64,000 nucleotides of DNA, taken from UMGS172 sp045637775. GTDB lineage: Bacteria > Bacillota > Clostridia > Oscillospirales > Acutalibacteraceae. The stretch covers positions 1-64,000 of the forward strand of contig JAZUAC010000037.1 of assembly GCA_045637775.1 (NCBI GenBank), given 5' to 3'. Below the pieces are notes generated by a model. The model was not told the origin of the DNA. It did no database searches and was given only the letters and a program-made list of their open reading frames with translations. Position numbers and translations under genes: made by a program. Positions 23,507-33,372 of this stretch are shown here, piece by piece. Position 1 is the stretch's first letter. Each line of letters begins with the position of its first letter.

Positions 23507-24607
23507 ATGAAGATACTTCATATAAATTCGAACTATATATACACATGGCTTCATCAACAAATGATAGACCGATTGGAGTCGGATAAAGTGCAAAACTCGG
23601 TTTTCGCTCCTGTTCAGGTTGGTGCGTCGGGCGTTGTTGAAGTTAACAATAATGTTGTTGTAGGCCATTGTTTTAAAAAGTTTGATAAAGTTTCGTTTTA
23701 CTATAAGCAAGGCAAGATTTTGAAGTCGGTAAGAAGTAATTTTGACGTGAATGAGTTTGACTTGTTTCATGCTTACACTCTTTTTACCGACGGAAATGTT
23801 GCTTATGAACTGCACAAACAAACAGGCACGCCGTATGTGGTTGCAATTCGTAATACCGATGTCAATACATTTTTCAAGTACCGTCCTTATTTAAAGGGCA
23901 GAGCTATGAAAATTTTGAAAAATGCATCGGCGGTATTTTTCCTTTCCGAGTCGTATAAGCAAAGGGTTTTTGAAAAGCATATTCCCAAAAAGTATTTAGA
24001 GGAATTGAGTAAAAAGTCTTTTGTTTTACCAAACGGAATTGCCGACGGATGGATGCAGAGTGAGGTCGCACCGTCTAAGTATGACGGTGGCTCGGTAAAC
24101 ATCGTTTGTGCAGGACTTGTTGACCGCAATAAGAATTATCTTACCACCTTGAAGGCGTGTGAGATACTGAAGAAAAAAGGTTTTGACGTTACGTTCAATG
24201 CGGTTGGAAGAATCGGCGATGAGACGGTGCACAAGGCTTTGGTTGACAGTCCTCTGGCACAGTATCATCCGCCTAAAAACCGTGATGAATTGATTGAACT
24301 TTATAAAACCCAGACGGTTTTTGTTATGCCGTCTTATGAAGAAAGCTTTGGTCTTGTGTATGCTGAGGCTTTGAGTCAGGGGTTGCCGGTGGTGTATACC
24401 AAGGGTGAGGGTTTTGACGGGCAGTTCCCCGACGGTGTTGTGGGATTCTCAGTCGACCCGAATAACGCTTCTGAAATTGCCGACCGTGTTGAAGAAATTT
24501 TGAAAGATTACCAAAGATTTTCGGCCACGGCGATTGAAAAAGCCAAGATTTTTAATTGGCGTGACATAGCCGAGAAATACACAGACATATATAAACTAAT
24601 TATTTGA
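23507..24607 (+). CDS. Glycosyltransferase family 4
   Basis: A 366-residue GT-B enzyme. The N-terminal domain starts MKILHINSNYIYTWLHQQMI; the C-terminal donor-binding region shows VDRNKNYLTTLKACEILKKK and the family signature PSYEESFGLVYAEALSQGLP. It probably adds one sugar of the repeat unit on the cytosolic face of the membrane. It starts 12 bases after the dehydrogenase gene and lacks a strong ribosome site, so coupling to upstream translation is likely. Confidence 0.88.
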   Translation: MKILHINSNYIYTWLHQQMIDRLESDKVQNSVFAPVQVGASGVVEVNNNVVVGHCFKKFDKVSFYYKQGKILKSVRSNFDVNEFDLFHAYTLFTDGNVAYELHKQTGTPYVVAIRNTDVNTFFKYRPYLKGRAMKILKNASAVFFLSESYKQRVFEKHIPKKYLEELSKKSFVLPNGIADGWMQSEVAPSKYDGGSVNIVCAGLVDRNKNYLTTLKACEILKKKGFDVTFNAVGRIGDETVHKALVDSPLAQYHPPKNRDELIELYKTQTVFVMPSYEESFGLVYAEALSQGLPVVYTKGEGFDGQFPDGVVGFSVDPNNASEIADRVEEILKDYQRFSATAIEKAKIFNWRDIAEKYTDIYKLII

Positions 24608-24621
24608 ATTAACTGTCGGAG

Positions 24622-25806
24622 GTGTTGAAAATTAAGGTTTTATACTTCTCAAATGCTGTAGAGGAAAAGGTATTTAACCAACTGTTTGCTAATGCCAAAC
24701 GAACACCTTCGCAGGCCGGTCAAAAGTATCATAATCTCACAATCGACGGTTTTGATTTAAACGGATGTGAGATTGAAAATATCAGCATCGTTCCGGTGTC
24801 AAAGGTCACTTATAGTAAAAAATGGTTTAACGGCACAAAATATAATTCTGAAAAATACAGATATATTTCAATGCCCAATATTGCGGTGTTGAGAAACATA
24901 TGGGTGTTTTTCTATGTGTTTTTCAAAACTTTTTTCAGCGGAAAACGCAAGGAAAAAGTGGTTATTTGTGACGTCTTGAATTTCACTGTGTCAATGGCTG
25001 CATTGATGGCTTGTAAGCTGACAGGAAAGCGTGCGGTGGGTATTGTTACCGATGTTCCCACCAAAAGAGCGGACAAAGTAAAGAACCCAATTAAAAAGCT
25101 GTTCAGCAAAATGTCTTTTGGACTATTGAAGCGGTTTAACGGTTATGTTTTTCTGACCGAAGAAATGAATACACTTATAAACCATAAGAACAAGCCATAT
25201 ATTGTTGCCGAAGGTTTGGTTGACAGTAATGAAAAGTTTGCAGTTGACACTGCGCCTCAAAAATATAGTAAAAAGGTTTGTCTTTATGCCGGATCACTAA
25301 AAAGAATTTACGGTATTGAGTATCTTGTGAAAGGCTTTATTGAGGCGAAGATTCCCGAAGGTGAGCTTCATGTTTACGGTGCGGGCGATTTTGAAAACGA
25401 GTTGAAATCGCTTTGCGAAAAATATGAAAGCGTAAAGTTTTTTGGAATTAAACCCAACAGTCATGTTGTGGATGAAGAAAAGAAAGCACATCTACTTATA
25501 AATCCGCGTCCCACTAACGAGGAATATACTAAATATTCATTTCCCTCAAAAAATATGGAGTATATGGTTAGCGGCACACCTCTTTTGACCACAAAATTAC
25601 CCGGTATGCCCGAGGAATACAATGAGTATGTATTCCTTATAGAAGAGGAAACCGTTGAGGGTATAAAGAACGCGCTTAGCCAAGTGTTTGAACATAGCGG
25701 AGATGAACTGATTAAGTTGGGACGCAATGCGGCCGATTTTGTACTTGATAAAAAGAACAATAAAGTTCAAGTCGAAAGAATAATTGATCTTTGTAAGCAA
25801 TTGTAA
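24622..25806 (+). CDS. Glycosyltransferase family 4-like
   Basis: A 394-residue GT-B protein with KVCLYAGSLKRIYGIEYLVKGF, ELHVYGAGDFENELKSLCEK and PSKNMEYMVSGTPLLTTKLP in the C-terminal half. The N-terminal half contains a hydrophobic stretch (RNIWVFFYVFFKTFF) that may contact the membrane. The start is uncertain: GTG 24622 and TTG 24625 both sit too close to the GGAGG at 24618-24622, and an ATT at 24631 would have ideal spacing. Confidence 0.85.
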   Translation: MLKIKVLYFSNAVEEKVFNQLFANAKRTPSQAGQKYHNLTIDGFDLNGCEIENISIVPVSKVTYSKKWFNGTKYNSEKYRYISMPNIAVLRNIWVFFYVFFKTFFSGKRKEKVVICDVLNFTVSMAALMACKLTGKRAVGIVTDVPTKRADKVKNPIKKLFSKMSFGLLKRFNGYVFLTEEMNTLINHKNKPYIVAEGLVDSNEKFAVDTAPQKYSKKVCLYAGSLKRIYGIEYLVKGFIEAKIPEGELHVYGAGDFENELKSLCEKYESVKFFGIKPNSHVVDEEKKAHLLINPRPTNEEYTKYSFPSKNMEYMVSGTPLLTTKLPGMPEEYNEYVFLIEEETVEGIKNALSQVFEHSGDELIKLGRNAADFVLDKKNNKVQVERIIDLCKQL

Positions 25807-25848
25807 GCAATTTATTTTGCAGTTGTTTGGTTTTTGGAGATATATTTA

Positions 25849-27081
25849 ATGGAACATACTCTTAATGAACATCACGAGTTAAGAACTGAATACAAAACTT
25901 CCGAAAAGGCTTTCAGAATACTGATGGTCTTGGTTTGGACACGCCAAACATTTTTGAGTTTTTTATCGGTTTTGTTGCGTTCTGTTCCGATTTTAGGTTT
26001 GATTGCCGACTATTCAATCATGGGCGCAATTATTATTTCAGCGGTCATTGCACTCCCGTATTTTTCGAGAAGAATAAGGGTCGTTGACCTTTTTATTTAC
26101 ATTATGGCGGTTGGCATTGTTCTGAGTACAAGAATACTGTACAAGGAAAACTATGTGTTTTTACAACCTGAGTTACAAGAAATTATCGTGAAAGTACTGC
26201 CGCTTTACTTGTTGGGCGTTGTGTATTCTCACGAGTTGTGTAAGAAATATCTCTTTTATAGCTCATTTGGCGGCGTTTTGGCGTTTTGGGCGTATCAGAT
26301 GTATAACTTGTCTCTCGGACGCGATTTGGAGCACGATGATATGCACCCGGCTTATTTGATATTGCCCAGTGTTGTGTATTTGATTTATTGGAGTTTTGAA
26401 CGTAAAAATCCGTTGTCGATTATTACCGCGGCCTTGGGTGGATTACTTTTGTTGTCATACGGTGCCAGAGGTCCTGTTTTTGTCGCGGTAGTCTTCACTT
26501 CTTATTATGTCATTTCATTTGTATTCAGATCTTCGTCCATAATTCTGAAAATGATAACAATTCTCGTTGTTGTCTCAGCGGTTTATCTTATCATTTCAGG
26601 AGAAGAACTGGCGAGGATGGCGCAGTATCTAAAGGAAAAATTCGAGGGTATTGGACTTAGTACCCGAGTATTTGACCTGTTCTTGGAAGGCGAGATCGAT
26701 AAGGATAGCGGACGAAATGAACTTTATGATATTGTAAAGAATTCAATATCACAGAACAAGGTTTTTGGCAGCGGTATCATGGGAGACCGAGTTGCCTTGG
26801 ATGACAGATATGTTCACCATCTCATTTATGAGGTTTGGTGTCACTTTGGCATTATATTTGGAACGGGATTATTGGTTGTTTTCTTGTTTGTTCCTGTGAA
26901 AACTATGTTTATTGCTCCCGATGCAGATATAAGAAACTTTGTTATCATGCTATTCTGTATTTCGGTTGTCAAACTCTTTATGTCAAGCTCTTATCTTTAT
27001 GAGCAGTATCTGTATTTCTTGGTTGGCGTGTGCTTTGCGATATCGCGCCAGCGTCGTTCGTATAGGTATAATCTGCAATAA
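25849..27081 (+). CDS. Polysaccharide polymerase (Wzy/O-antigen ligase-like membrane protein)
   Basis: A 410-residue polytopic protein with about ten hydrophobic segments, including ILGLIADYSIMGAIIISAVIALP, ALGGLLLLSYGARGPVFVAVV and KMITILVVVSAVYLI. The large extracytoplasmic loop (SGEELARMAQYLKEKFEGIG to DRYVHHLIYEVWCHF) and the GARGP motif are like O-antigen polymerases and ligases. It would join lipid-linked repeat units outside the membrane. Wzy proteins diverge strongly, so the call rests on topology, this motif and the locus. ATG 25849 follows GGAG. Confidence 0.8.
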   Translation: MEHTLNEHHELRTEYKTSEKAFRILMVLVWTRQTFLSFLSVLLRSVPILGLIADYSIMGAIIISAVIALPYFSRRIRVVDLFIYIMAVGIVLSTRILYKENYVFLQPELQEIIVKVLPLYLLGVVYSHELCKKYLFYSSFGGVLAFWAYQMYNLSLGRDLEHDDMHPAYLILPSVVYLIYWSFERKNPLSIITAALGGLLLLSYGARGPVFVAVVFTSYYVISFVFRSSSIILKMITILVVVSAVYLIISGEELARMAQYLKEKFEGIGLSTRVFDLFLEGEIDKDSGRNELYDIVKNSISQNKVFGSGIMGDRVALDDRYVHHLIYEVWCHFGIIFGTGLLVVFLFVPVKTMFIAPDADIRNFVIMLFCISVVKLFMSSSYLYEQYLYFLVGVCFAISRQRRSYRYNLQ

Positions 27082-27131
27082 AACATTACTTATTTTACGA
27101 ATGCTTTTTAAAGCTAATGGAGAAGCGGTAT

Positions 27132-27800
27132 ATGTTGAAGAATGCTATAAAAAAATGTACTATCTGTTTTAAAAACAGAGGAAAGTATGTGAAATTCGGC
27201 AAGGGCTCCAATATTCAAATGGGTTCCCGATTTGATGGTCATAATTATATCGGTATAAAAAGTGTGTTCTCGGGGAAGCTGGGTTACGGTAGTTATATCG
27301 GTGATAATTCAAAGGTTTTTGCTAAGGTGGGAAAATTTTGTTCCATCGCAGGCGAAGTTACCGTTGTTAACGGTTTTCACCCGACCGACACATTTGTTTC
27401 AACACACCCTGCTTTTTATAGTAAAACCAATCGTGTTGGACTTGAGTTTTGCAATGAGAAACTTTTTGAAGAGTTCAGATATGCCGACACTGAAAAAAAA
27501 TACCCGGTTGTAATCGGGAACGATGTTTGGATCGGTCAAGGCGTGACCTTAATTGCAGGAATTACGGTTGGAGACGGTGCGGTGATTGCTGCGGGAGCTG
27601 TTGTAACCAAGGATGTAGAGCCTTATTCGATTGTCGGCGGTGTTCCGGCTAAAAAGATCAAGTCTCGTTTTAACGATGAAGCGGTACAAAAACTTCTTGA
27701 ATTGAAGTGGTGGGATAAGGATGACACCTGGTTAAAAGAAAACGCTCACAAGTTTTCTGATGTGGATAATTTGGATTATTTATTTGATAACAATAAATAA
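27132..27800 (+). CDS. Hexapeptide-repeat O-acetyltransferase (CatB/xenobiotic-type)
   Basis: A 222-residue left-handed beta-helix transferase. The active-site region is FCSIAGEVTVVNGFHPTDTF and STHPAFYSKTN; the coil region is VIGNDVWIGQGVTLIAGITV and GAVIAAGAVVTKDVEPYSIV; the tail is PAKKIKSRF. It would acetylate a sugar of the polymer. ATG 27132 (GGAG 9 bases upstream) is preferred over ATG 27117. Confidence 0.87.
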   Translation: MLKNAIKKCTICFKNRGKYVKFGKGSNIQMGSRFDGHNYIGIKSVFSGKLGYGSYIGDNSKVFAKVGKFCSIAGEVTVVNGFHPTDTFVSTHPAFYSKTNRVGLEFCNEKLFEEFRYADTEKKYPVVIGNDVWIGQGVTLIAGITVGDGAVIAAGAVVTKDVEPYSIVGGVPAKKIKSRFNDEAVQKLLELKWWDKDDTWLKENAHKFSDVDNLDYLFDNNK

Positions 27801-27863
27801 TATTTATCGATAAATCCGAGAGGCTTATATTTCTAATACCGGATAAAGATTAGGGAGATTGTA

Positions 27864-28805
27864 ATGGTTAATTTTTTTACTTTTGGTTTCAACTATGTTA
27901 AGACTCAAATCAATGCCAAACGCTACACACGCGAAACCAGACCGGTCAAGTATGCCGGTAAAGAGCAGCTGAGCATTGAAGACGGTGCAGATTATATATA
28001 CGAACTTTTGCAAAGTGACAAACCGTTTATGGTTGCTAGATACGGTTCGACCGAATTGTCGATCCTTAAATGGAGAGTTGCACAGATTGCTAAGGTTTCT
28101 AAAGCCTTTAGCGAAGGTCAAATGAATAATATCTGTACATGCTCGGGCTTTTTCCCAAAAGAGCAGGAAAAGGTCGCACAGTTTGCCGATCTGATGCTGG
28201 AAAAAAGCTCTCAGCTTGATTTGCTGGGTGCATTTTATTGGCGTATGGAGGACTATATTGTAAAGAATTATGCTCCTCAAACTAAAATCGCAAGAAACAG
28301 AGCACTTGAACCTTGGTATGTTGAAAAACCTTGGACAAGAGGTCTTAAAGGCAAAAAGGTACTCATAATTCACCCCTTTGAAGACACCATAAAAAGTCAG
28401 TATAAAAAGAGAGAACTGCTTTTTCCGGGAACCGAGTTGTTGCCTGAGTTTGAACTGAAGACTTTAAAGGCTGTTCAGACAATCGCCGGTGAAAAGGATG
28501 AGCGTTTTAACGATTGGTTCGAGGCTTTGCAGTATATGTACGATGAGGCCATGAAGATAGATTTCGATGTTGCTATTATCGGTTGTGGAGCCTATGGCTT
28601 CCCGTTGGCTGCAATGCTTAAAGAATCGGGAAAACAGGCAATTCACATGGGTGGTGCAACGCAGTATCTTTTTGGTATTAAATCCAAAAGAGCAGACCAG
28701 GGCAACTCTGTGATATCAGGATTATATAACGATGCATGGGTTCGTGCAGCGGCAACCGAAAGACCTAAAAACGCCGACAAAGTTGAAGGCGGGTGTTATT
28801 GGTAA
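27864..28805 (+). CDS. GT-D-fold (DUF1792-like) glycosyltransferase
   Basis: A 313-residue protein resembling the GT-D fold (DUF1792) glycosyltransferases, whose known members extend glycans on bacterial adhesins. Diagnostic stretches are KPFMVARYGSTELSILKWR (the nucleotide-sugar-binding acidic motif lies here), KGKKVLIIHPFEDTIKSQYK and FDVAIIGCGAYGFPLAAMLK followed by AIHMGGATQYLFG. The family is rarer than GT2/GT4 in capsule loci. GT-D assignment is from motif resemblance and should be checked by profile search. Confidence 0.75.
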   Translation: MVNFFTFGFNYVKTQINAKRYTRETRPVKYAGKEQLSIEDGADYIYELLQSDKPFMVARYGSTELSILKWRVAQIAKVSKAFSEGQMNNICTCSGFFPKEQEKVAQFADLMLEKSSQLDLLGAFYWRMEDYIVKNYAPQTKIARNRALEPWYVEKPWTRGLKGKKVLIIHPFEDTIKSQYKKRELLFPGTELLPEFELKTLKAVQTIAGEKDERFNDWFEALQYMYDEAMKIDFDVAIIGCGAYGFPLAAMLKESGKQAIHMGGATQYLFGIKSKRADQGNSVISGLYNDAWVRAAATERPKNADKVEGGCYW

Positions 28806-28807
28806 AC

Positions 28808-30214
28808 ATGCAAAAGGGTAGTATTGCAAAGAAACTTGCAGGAACAACCGCTGTTTATTTTATAGCCAACTTTTCCACTAAAATATTAAGTTTTCTCTTG
28901 TTGCCTTTATACACAGGCAAACTTTCACCGGCACAATACGGCAGTGTTGACATGGTGCTTACGGTATCGCAGTTTTTGATACCGGTAGTGTCACTTACCA
29001 TACAAAATGCCGCATTTAGATTTTTAGTAGATACGGATTCGTTTGAGGAAAGAAAAAGAATTATAAGCAATTCACTTATTTTGCTGTTTCTTACCAGTAC
29101 TCTTACGATAGCGATTACGTTAGTGCTTTATTTCCTGCGCTCGAATATCTATATATTGCTTGGCGGAATATATATTGTGCTTTCTTGTTGGTCAAGCTAT
29201 ATGCTGCAGATATATCGTGGTTTGAAGCACAATAAGATGTATGCAGTGATGGGCGTGTTTAACGCAGGTGTGCATATAGGTCTTAACGTTGTTTTTATTG
29301 CAGGTCTTAATATGGGCAGTATATCGTTACTGCTTTCGCCCATTTTTGGATTTGTTTTGACTTGCACGATAATGCTGCTGTCATTTGGCTTTTATAAACA
29401 CATTTCGGCAAGAGCTTTTGATTGGAAGACTGAGAAAGAATTGATCAAATATGCATTGCCGTTTATTCCTAATAATTTGATTTGGTGGTTTTTAAGCGGA
29501 TTCACCAAGCTTCACCTTTCAAATGTTCACGGTGAGGCAGTGCTTGGTATTTATTCGGTTGCACATAAAATTTCGGATTTGCTGATTTCACTGTACAGTA
29601 TTTTCCATTTAGCTTGGACCGAAACGGCTTATGCAACATATAACGACGACGGACGCGATAAGTTTTATAGCATGGCATACAACAAAATTGCAAAATCAAT
29701 GCTGTCGGTTGTTATGGTAATGGTGCCCATGACAAGTGTACTTGTTCCTGTGTTTTTAAATGAAAGCTATTTGTCGGCAATTAAGTATATGCCATTGTTG
29801 TATGGTATGACCTACATAAACATTCTTTCAACCTATTACGGAACAGGTTTCCAATGTGCCAAAAAAACAAACGGTGTTTTTGTGTCGTCTGTTTTGGGTG
29901 CATCGACCAACGTTATGTTCTGCTTGTTGCTGATTCCCAAACTCGGTGTGTGGGGTGCTATAATCTCACTATCACTTTCGAATGTTGTGTTGCTTATTGC
30001 TAACAAATTCTTGTCAAAGAAATTCTTCAACATCAAGCCTGATTTTAGATGCTATTGGCAGTTAATTCCGATAGCCGGTTTGATTGTGGCATTTTACCTT
30101 GGTGGGCTGACGGTGAATGTTATTTGTCTTGCCGCAGCAATTGTAATTGCCATGCTTACAAACATGGATTTATTGAAAATGGTGCTTGGTTTGTTGAAAC
30201 GAGGTAAAAAGTAA
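28808..30214 (+). CDS. Oligosaccharide flippase (Wzx, MATE/MOP superfamily)
   Basis: A 468-residue membrane protein with about 12-14 predicted helices. It begins with the family pattern AKKLAGTTAVYFIANFSTKILSFLLLPLYT and has GSVDMVLTVSQFLIPV. It would move undecaprenyl-diphosphate-linked repeat units across the membrane for polymerisation by the Wzy-like protein. The start is uncertain: ATG 28808 lies beyond the upstream stop, but TTG 28799 is better spaced from GAAGGCGGG. Confidence 0.9.
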   Translation: MQKGSIAKKLAGTTAVYFIANFSTKILSFLLLPLYTGKLSPAQYGSVDMVLTVSQFLIPVVSLTIQNAAFRFLVDTDSFEERKRIISNSLILLFLTSTLTIAITLVLYFLRSNIYILLGGIYIVLSCWSSYMLQIYRGLKHNKMYAVMGVFNAGVHIGLNVVFIAGLNMGSISLLLSPIFGFVLTCTIMLLSFGFYKHISARAFDWKTEKELIKYALPFIPNNLIWWFLSGFTKLHLSNVHGEAVLGIYSVAHKISDLLISLYSIFHLAWTETAYATYNDDGRDKFYSMAYNKIAKSMLSVVMVMVPMTSVLVPVFLNESYLSAIKYMPLLYGMTYINILSTYYGTGFQCAKKTNGVFVSSVLGASTNVMFCLLLIPKLGVWGAIISLSLSNVVLLIANKFLSKKFFNIKPDFRCYWQLIPIAGLIVAFYLGGLTVNVICLAAAIVIAMLTNMDLLKMVLGLLKRGKK

Positions 30215-30305
30215 TCTCAAGGGATTTCCCAATAAATATTTATTATTTGTAAATGCGCACAATCGGTTTTACAAAGCGCATTTGCGTTATAATTGGTGAT
30301 AAATA

Positions 30306-31076
30306 ATGAATGACTTAACATTTCTTTTTAATACTTGCGACAAACATTCGGAGTCGTGGCAGCCTTTTTTTGATTTATTGAAAAAAATGTGGCCTGATTT
30401 TGATTTACCCGTTGTTTTAAACACCGAGACAAAAAGTTTCGAATTTGACGGATTAGATATTACTGCCGCAAATTTTCCCAAAACCAAATCGTGGTCGCAT
30501 AGGTTGAGAAAAGTGTTAAACACAATAGACAGTGAGTTTGTTGTGGTGTTTTTGGAGGATTTTTTCCTTGAATCGCCGGTTAATCTGCGTGAGTTTGAAA
30601 GATGCTTGGAGTTTATCCGCAACAACAAAAAGGTTGGATGTGTCTCTTTCAGGAACACACCCGACGGTGTTGACGAGAGTGAAGCGTTGAAGAACTATGC
30701 TTTGCTTAAGAAAAAAGACCGCTATATTGTTAACTGTCAGGTTGCTGTCTGGCGCACAAAGGTCCTGAAAAAACTTCTCAGAAATCACGAAAGTGCTTGG
30801 GAATTTGAACGTTGGGGCAGCTGGAGAGCAAGGTTTGTAGGATGCGATATCTATTCTGTGCTTAAAGGTGCAGAGATTCCTTTCGATTACGACTGGGGAA
30901 CGCCGATATACCGCGGTCATTGGAATTTGGAATCGTTAAAGCGAATTGAGGAAAAGACGGGGTATGCTGTCAAGACCGAGACATTACCCGTTATTGAGAA
31001 TATGAAGGCTTTGCGACAGGAACGTCGGCCGTCAAGCTTTTTCAGCAAGTTTAAAAGAATAAGATCACTGTTTTAA
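30306..31076 (+). CDS. Putative GT-A-type glycosyltransferase
   Basis: A 256-residue protein with FLFNTCDKHSESWQPFFDLL at the start, an acidic motif in FVVVFLEDFFLESPV (a DxD-like metal site, about residue 85) and WEFERWGSWRARFVGCDIYS with IYRGHW near the C-terminus. These fit a small GT-A enzyme of the type found in capsule loci, but I cannot name the family. It follows a 91-base gap, the longest in this part of the locus. Confidence 0.68.
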   Translation: MNDLTFLFNTCDKHSESWQPFFDLLKKMWPDFDLPVVLNTETKSFEFDGLDITAANFPKTKSWSHRLRKVLNTIDSEFVVVFLEDFFLESPVNLREFERCLEFIRNNKKVGCVSFRNTPDGVDESEALKNYALLKKKDRYIVNCQVAVWRTKVLKKLLRNHESAWEFERWGSWRARFVGCDIYSVLKGAEIPFDYDWGTPIYRGHWNLESLKRIEEKTGYAVKTETLPVIENMKALRQERRPSSFFSKFKRIRSLF

Positions 31077-31101
31077 TTAAAACACATATTTGGAGATTAA
31101 A

Positions 31102-32256
31102 ATGAGGATTGTACACATTTGCCTTGCCTGTTTTTATGTTGAAGGTTGGGGATACCAGGAAAATATCTTGCCCAAGGTTCACGCAAAGCAGGGAAACGAC
31201 GTGTTTGTTTTAACGTCGGACTATATGTTTAATTCACGTAACGAAAAGGAAAAGAAAACCGAAACAGATTATATAAATCCGTTCGGTGTTCATGTTAAGG
31301 TTCTGAAAAGATCAACACGTTACGGCTACTATTCGAGGTATAACGATTTTGAAAATGTGTACGGCGAGTTGGAAGCTATCGAGCCGGATGTTATTTTTGT
31401 GCATGGCGGTCAGTTTGTTGCTTTGAAGGATGTGGTGAAATATCAAAAAAACCACAAAAACATCAAACTGTTTTTGGACCAGCACGGCGATTACTATAAT
31501 ATGCCGGTCGTATCAATGAAAAACAAGATAATTCATAAACTGATATACGGTCATTGGATAAGAAAAGCATCCAAGGTTGCAAACAAGTATTGGGGTGTCA
31601 CACCTTGGAGATGCCAGTACCTTAACGATGTGTATGGCGTTTCAAAAGAGAAGATAGGCTTGCTTACCATGGGCGGTGATGATGAATTTATCAATTCGGA
31701 AAATGCCGCAACTGTGAAGAGCGATATCCGTAAGAATCACGGTATAGATGAGGACGATTTTGTTGTTGTCACCGGCGGTAAGATTGACCGTCCCAAGAAT
31801 ATCCATCTTCTGATAAATGCTGTGAAAGAGCTTGATAACCCAAAGGTTAAACTGATCGTTTTCGGACAGCCAAACAAGGATATGGAATCTGAGTTTGAGG
31901 AGTTATCCAAGTGTGATAGTGTAAGGGCTGTGGGTTGGATCGAGTCGGCCAAAGCTTATGACTACTTTTTGGCGGCAGACCTTGCTGTTTTCCCGGGAAC
32001 TCATTCGGTGCTTTGGGAGCAGGCATGTGCTTGCGGTGTGCCTTCGCTTTTTAAAGATTGGGAAGGTATGCACCATGTTTGCGTAAACGGAAATGCTGCA
32101 CTTTTGCAGGAAGATTCGGTTGAAGAGTTAAAGCAGAAAATCGGTGAGTTGGTTGAAGACAAAGATAAGTATGCCGCGATGAAGAAAGCGGCAGAGGAGT
32201 GCAAAAAGGATTTTTATTACAGTGAAATTGCAAAGCGTGCAATAGGGCAAATTTGA
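31102..32256 (+). CDS. Glycosyltransferase family 4
   Basis: A 384-residue GT-B enzyme. The N-terminus is MRIVHICLACFYVEGWGYQE; the donor-binding half contains VVTGGKIDRPKNIHLLINAV, LIVFGQPNKDMESEFEELSK and AADLAVFPGTHSVLWEQACA, the last replacing the usual PSxxEGFG signature. ATG 31102 is preferred because GGAG lies 6 bases upstream. Confidence 0.87.
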   Translation: MRIVHICLACFYVEGWGYQENILPKVHAKQGNDVFVLTSDYMFNSRNEKEKKTETDYINPFGVHVKVLKRSTRYGYYSRYNDFENVYGELEAIEPDVIFVHGGQFVALKDVVKYQKNHKNIKLFLDQHGDYYNMPVVSMKNKIIHKLIYGHWIRKASKVANKYWGVTPWRCQYLNDVYGVSKEKIGLLTMGGDDEFINSENAATVKSDIRKNHGIDEDDFVVVTGGKIDRPKNIHLLINAVKELDNPKVKLIVFGQPNKDMESEFEELSKCDSVRAVGWIESAKAYDYFLAADLAVFPGTHSVLWEQACACGVPSLFKDWEGMHHVCVNGNAALLQEDSVEELKQKIGELVEDKDKYAAMKKAAEECKKDFYYSEIAKRAIGQI

Positions 32257-32323
32257 GCTTTGCTTCAATGTGATTCAACTATTTGACATTAAAACAAACC
32301 TAACAAGTAAGGGGTATTTCATA

Positions 32324-33370
32324 ATGAGCTTATTTAAAGATAAAACACTGCTTATTACCGGTGGTACAGGCAGCTTCGGCAATGCCGTTTTGAATCGTTT
32401 TTTGGATACTGATATCGGTGAAATTCGAATTTTCTCGCGTGATGAGAAAAAGCAGGATGATATGCGCCATGAGTTTCAGGCAAAAATGCCCGAGGTTGCC
32501 GATAAAATAACATTTTATATAGGCGATGTGCGTGATTTGGCTTCGGTTAAAAATGCTATGCACGGTGTTGATTATATTTTCCATGCAGCAGCTTTAAAGC
32601 AGGTTCCGTCTTGCGAGTTTTTCCCGGTTGAGGCGGTAAAAACCAATGTTTTGGGTACTGAAAATGTGTTGACCGCCGCTATTGAAGCAGGGGTTAAAAA
32701 CGTTGTGTGTCTTTCCACCGATAAGGCGGCTTATCCGGTTAATGCCATGGGAACCTCGAAGGCCATGATGGAAAAGGTTATCGTTGCAAAATCAAGAACG
32801 GTTGACCCTGAAAAGACCAAGATATGCTGTACACGCTACGGCAATGTTATGTGCAGCCGTGGTTCGGTAATTCCGCTTTGGATAGACCAGATAAAGCAGG
32901 GCAAACCCATTACTATCACCGAGCCTTCGATGACACGCTTTATTATGTCTTTGGCTGTCGCGGTTGTCCTTGTTTTGTTTGCTTTTGAAAACGGTGTGAC
33001 GGGTGACATTTTGGTTCAGAAAGCACCTGCCTGCACCATCGAAACCTTGGCTAAAGCCGTTGCAGAGTTGTTCAATCCCGAAACCGAGATAAAGGTTATT
33101 GGTATTCGTCACGGTGAAAAGATGTATGAGACTCTGCTCACCAATGAGGAATGCGCTAATGCCTTTGATATGGGTGAATTTTACCGTGTGCCTTGTGATA
33201 AACGAGGACTTAATTACGATAAGTATTTCAAGGAGGGCGACATTGAGCGCAATCCTTTGACCGAGTTTAACTCTCATAACACCGAGCTTTTGGATGTTGA
33301 AGGCGTTAAGGAAAAGCTTTTGTCTCTACAGTATATACGCGATGAGCTTGACTCCATGGGAAGAGGTTAA
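32324..33370 (+). CDS. capE: UDP-GlcNAc 4,6-dehydratase/5-epimerase (CapE-like)
   Basis: A 348-residue extended SDR enzyme. The nucleotide loop is LLITGGTGSFGNAVLNRFL; the active site is LSTDKAAYPVNAMGTSKAMME, where Met replaces the usual catalytic Tyr (MGTSK), a hallmark of the FlaA1/CapE dehydratases. CapE makes UDP-2-acetamido-2,6-dideoxy-L-arabino-hexos-4-ulose, the first step to UDP-L-FucNAc. Genes for CapF and CapG lie at 34567 and 35769, separated by one nucleotidyltransferase gene. AAGGGG precedes ATG 32324. Confidence 0.92.
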   Translation: MSLFKDKTLLITGGTGSFGNAVLNRFLDTDIGEIRIFSRDEKKQDDMRHEFQAKMPEVADKITFYIGDVRDLASVKNAMHGVDYIFHAAALKQVPSCEFFPVEAVKTNVLGTENVLTAAIEAGVKNVVCLSTDKAAYPVNAMGTSKAMMEKVIVAKSRTVDPEKTKICCTRYGNVMCSRGSVIPLWIDQIKQGKPITITEPSMTRFIMSLAVAVVLVLFAFENGVTGDILVQKAPACTIETLAKAVAELFNPETEIKVIGIRHGEKMYETLLTNEECANAFDMGEFYRVPCDKRGLNYDKYFKEGDIERNPLTEFNSHNTELLDVEGVKEKLLSLQYIRDELDSMGRG

Positions 33371-33372
33371 CA

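Noticed and set aside
22781..23821. 346-codon open frame on the minus strand
   Set aside because: Antisense to the conserved dehydrogenase and the following glycosyltransferase; no motif or start signal.
32838..33000. CapE as a PglF-type dehydratase for bacillosamine
   Set aside because: It lacks the N-terminal membrane domain of PglF/CapD proteins, and capF and capG follow, so the CapE route is more likely.
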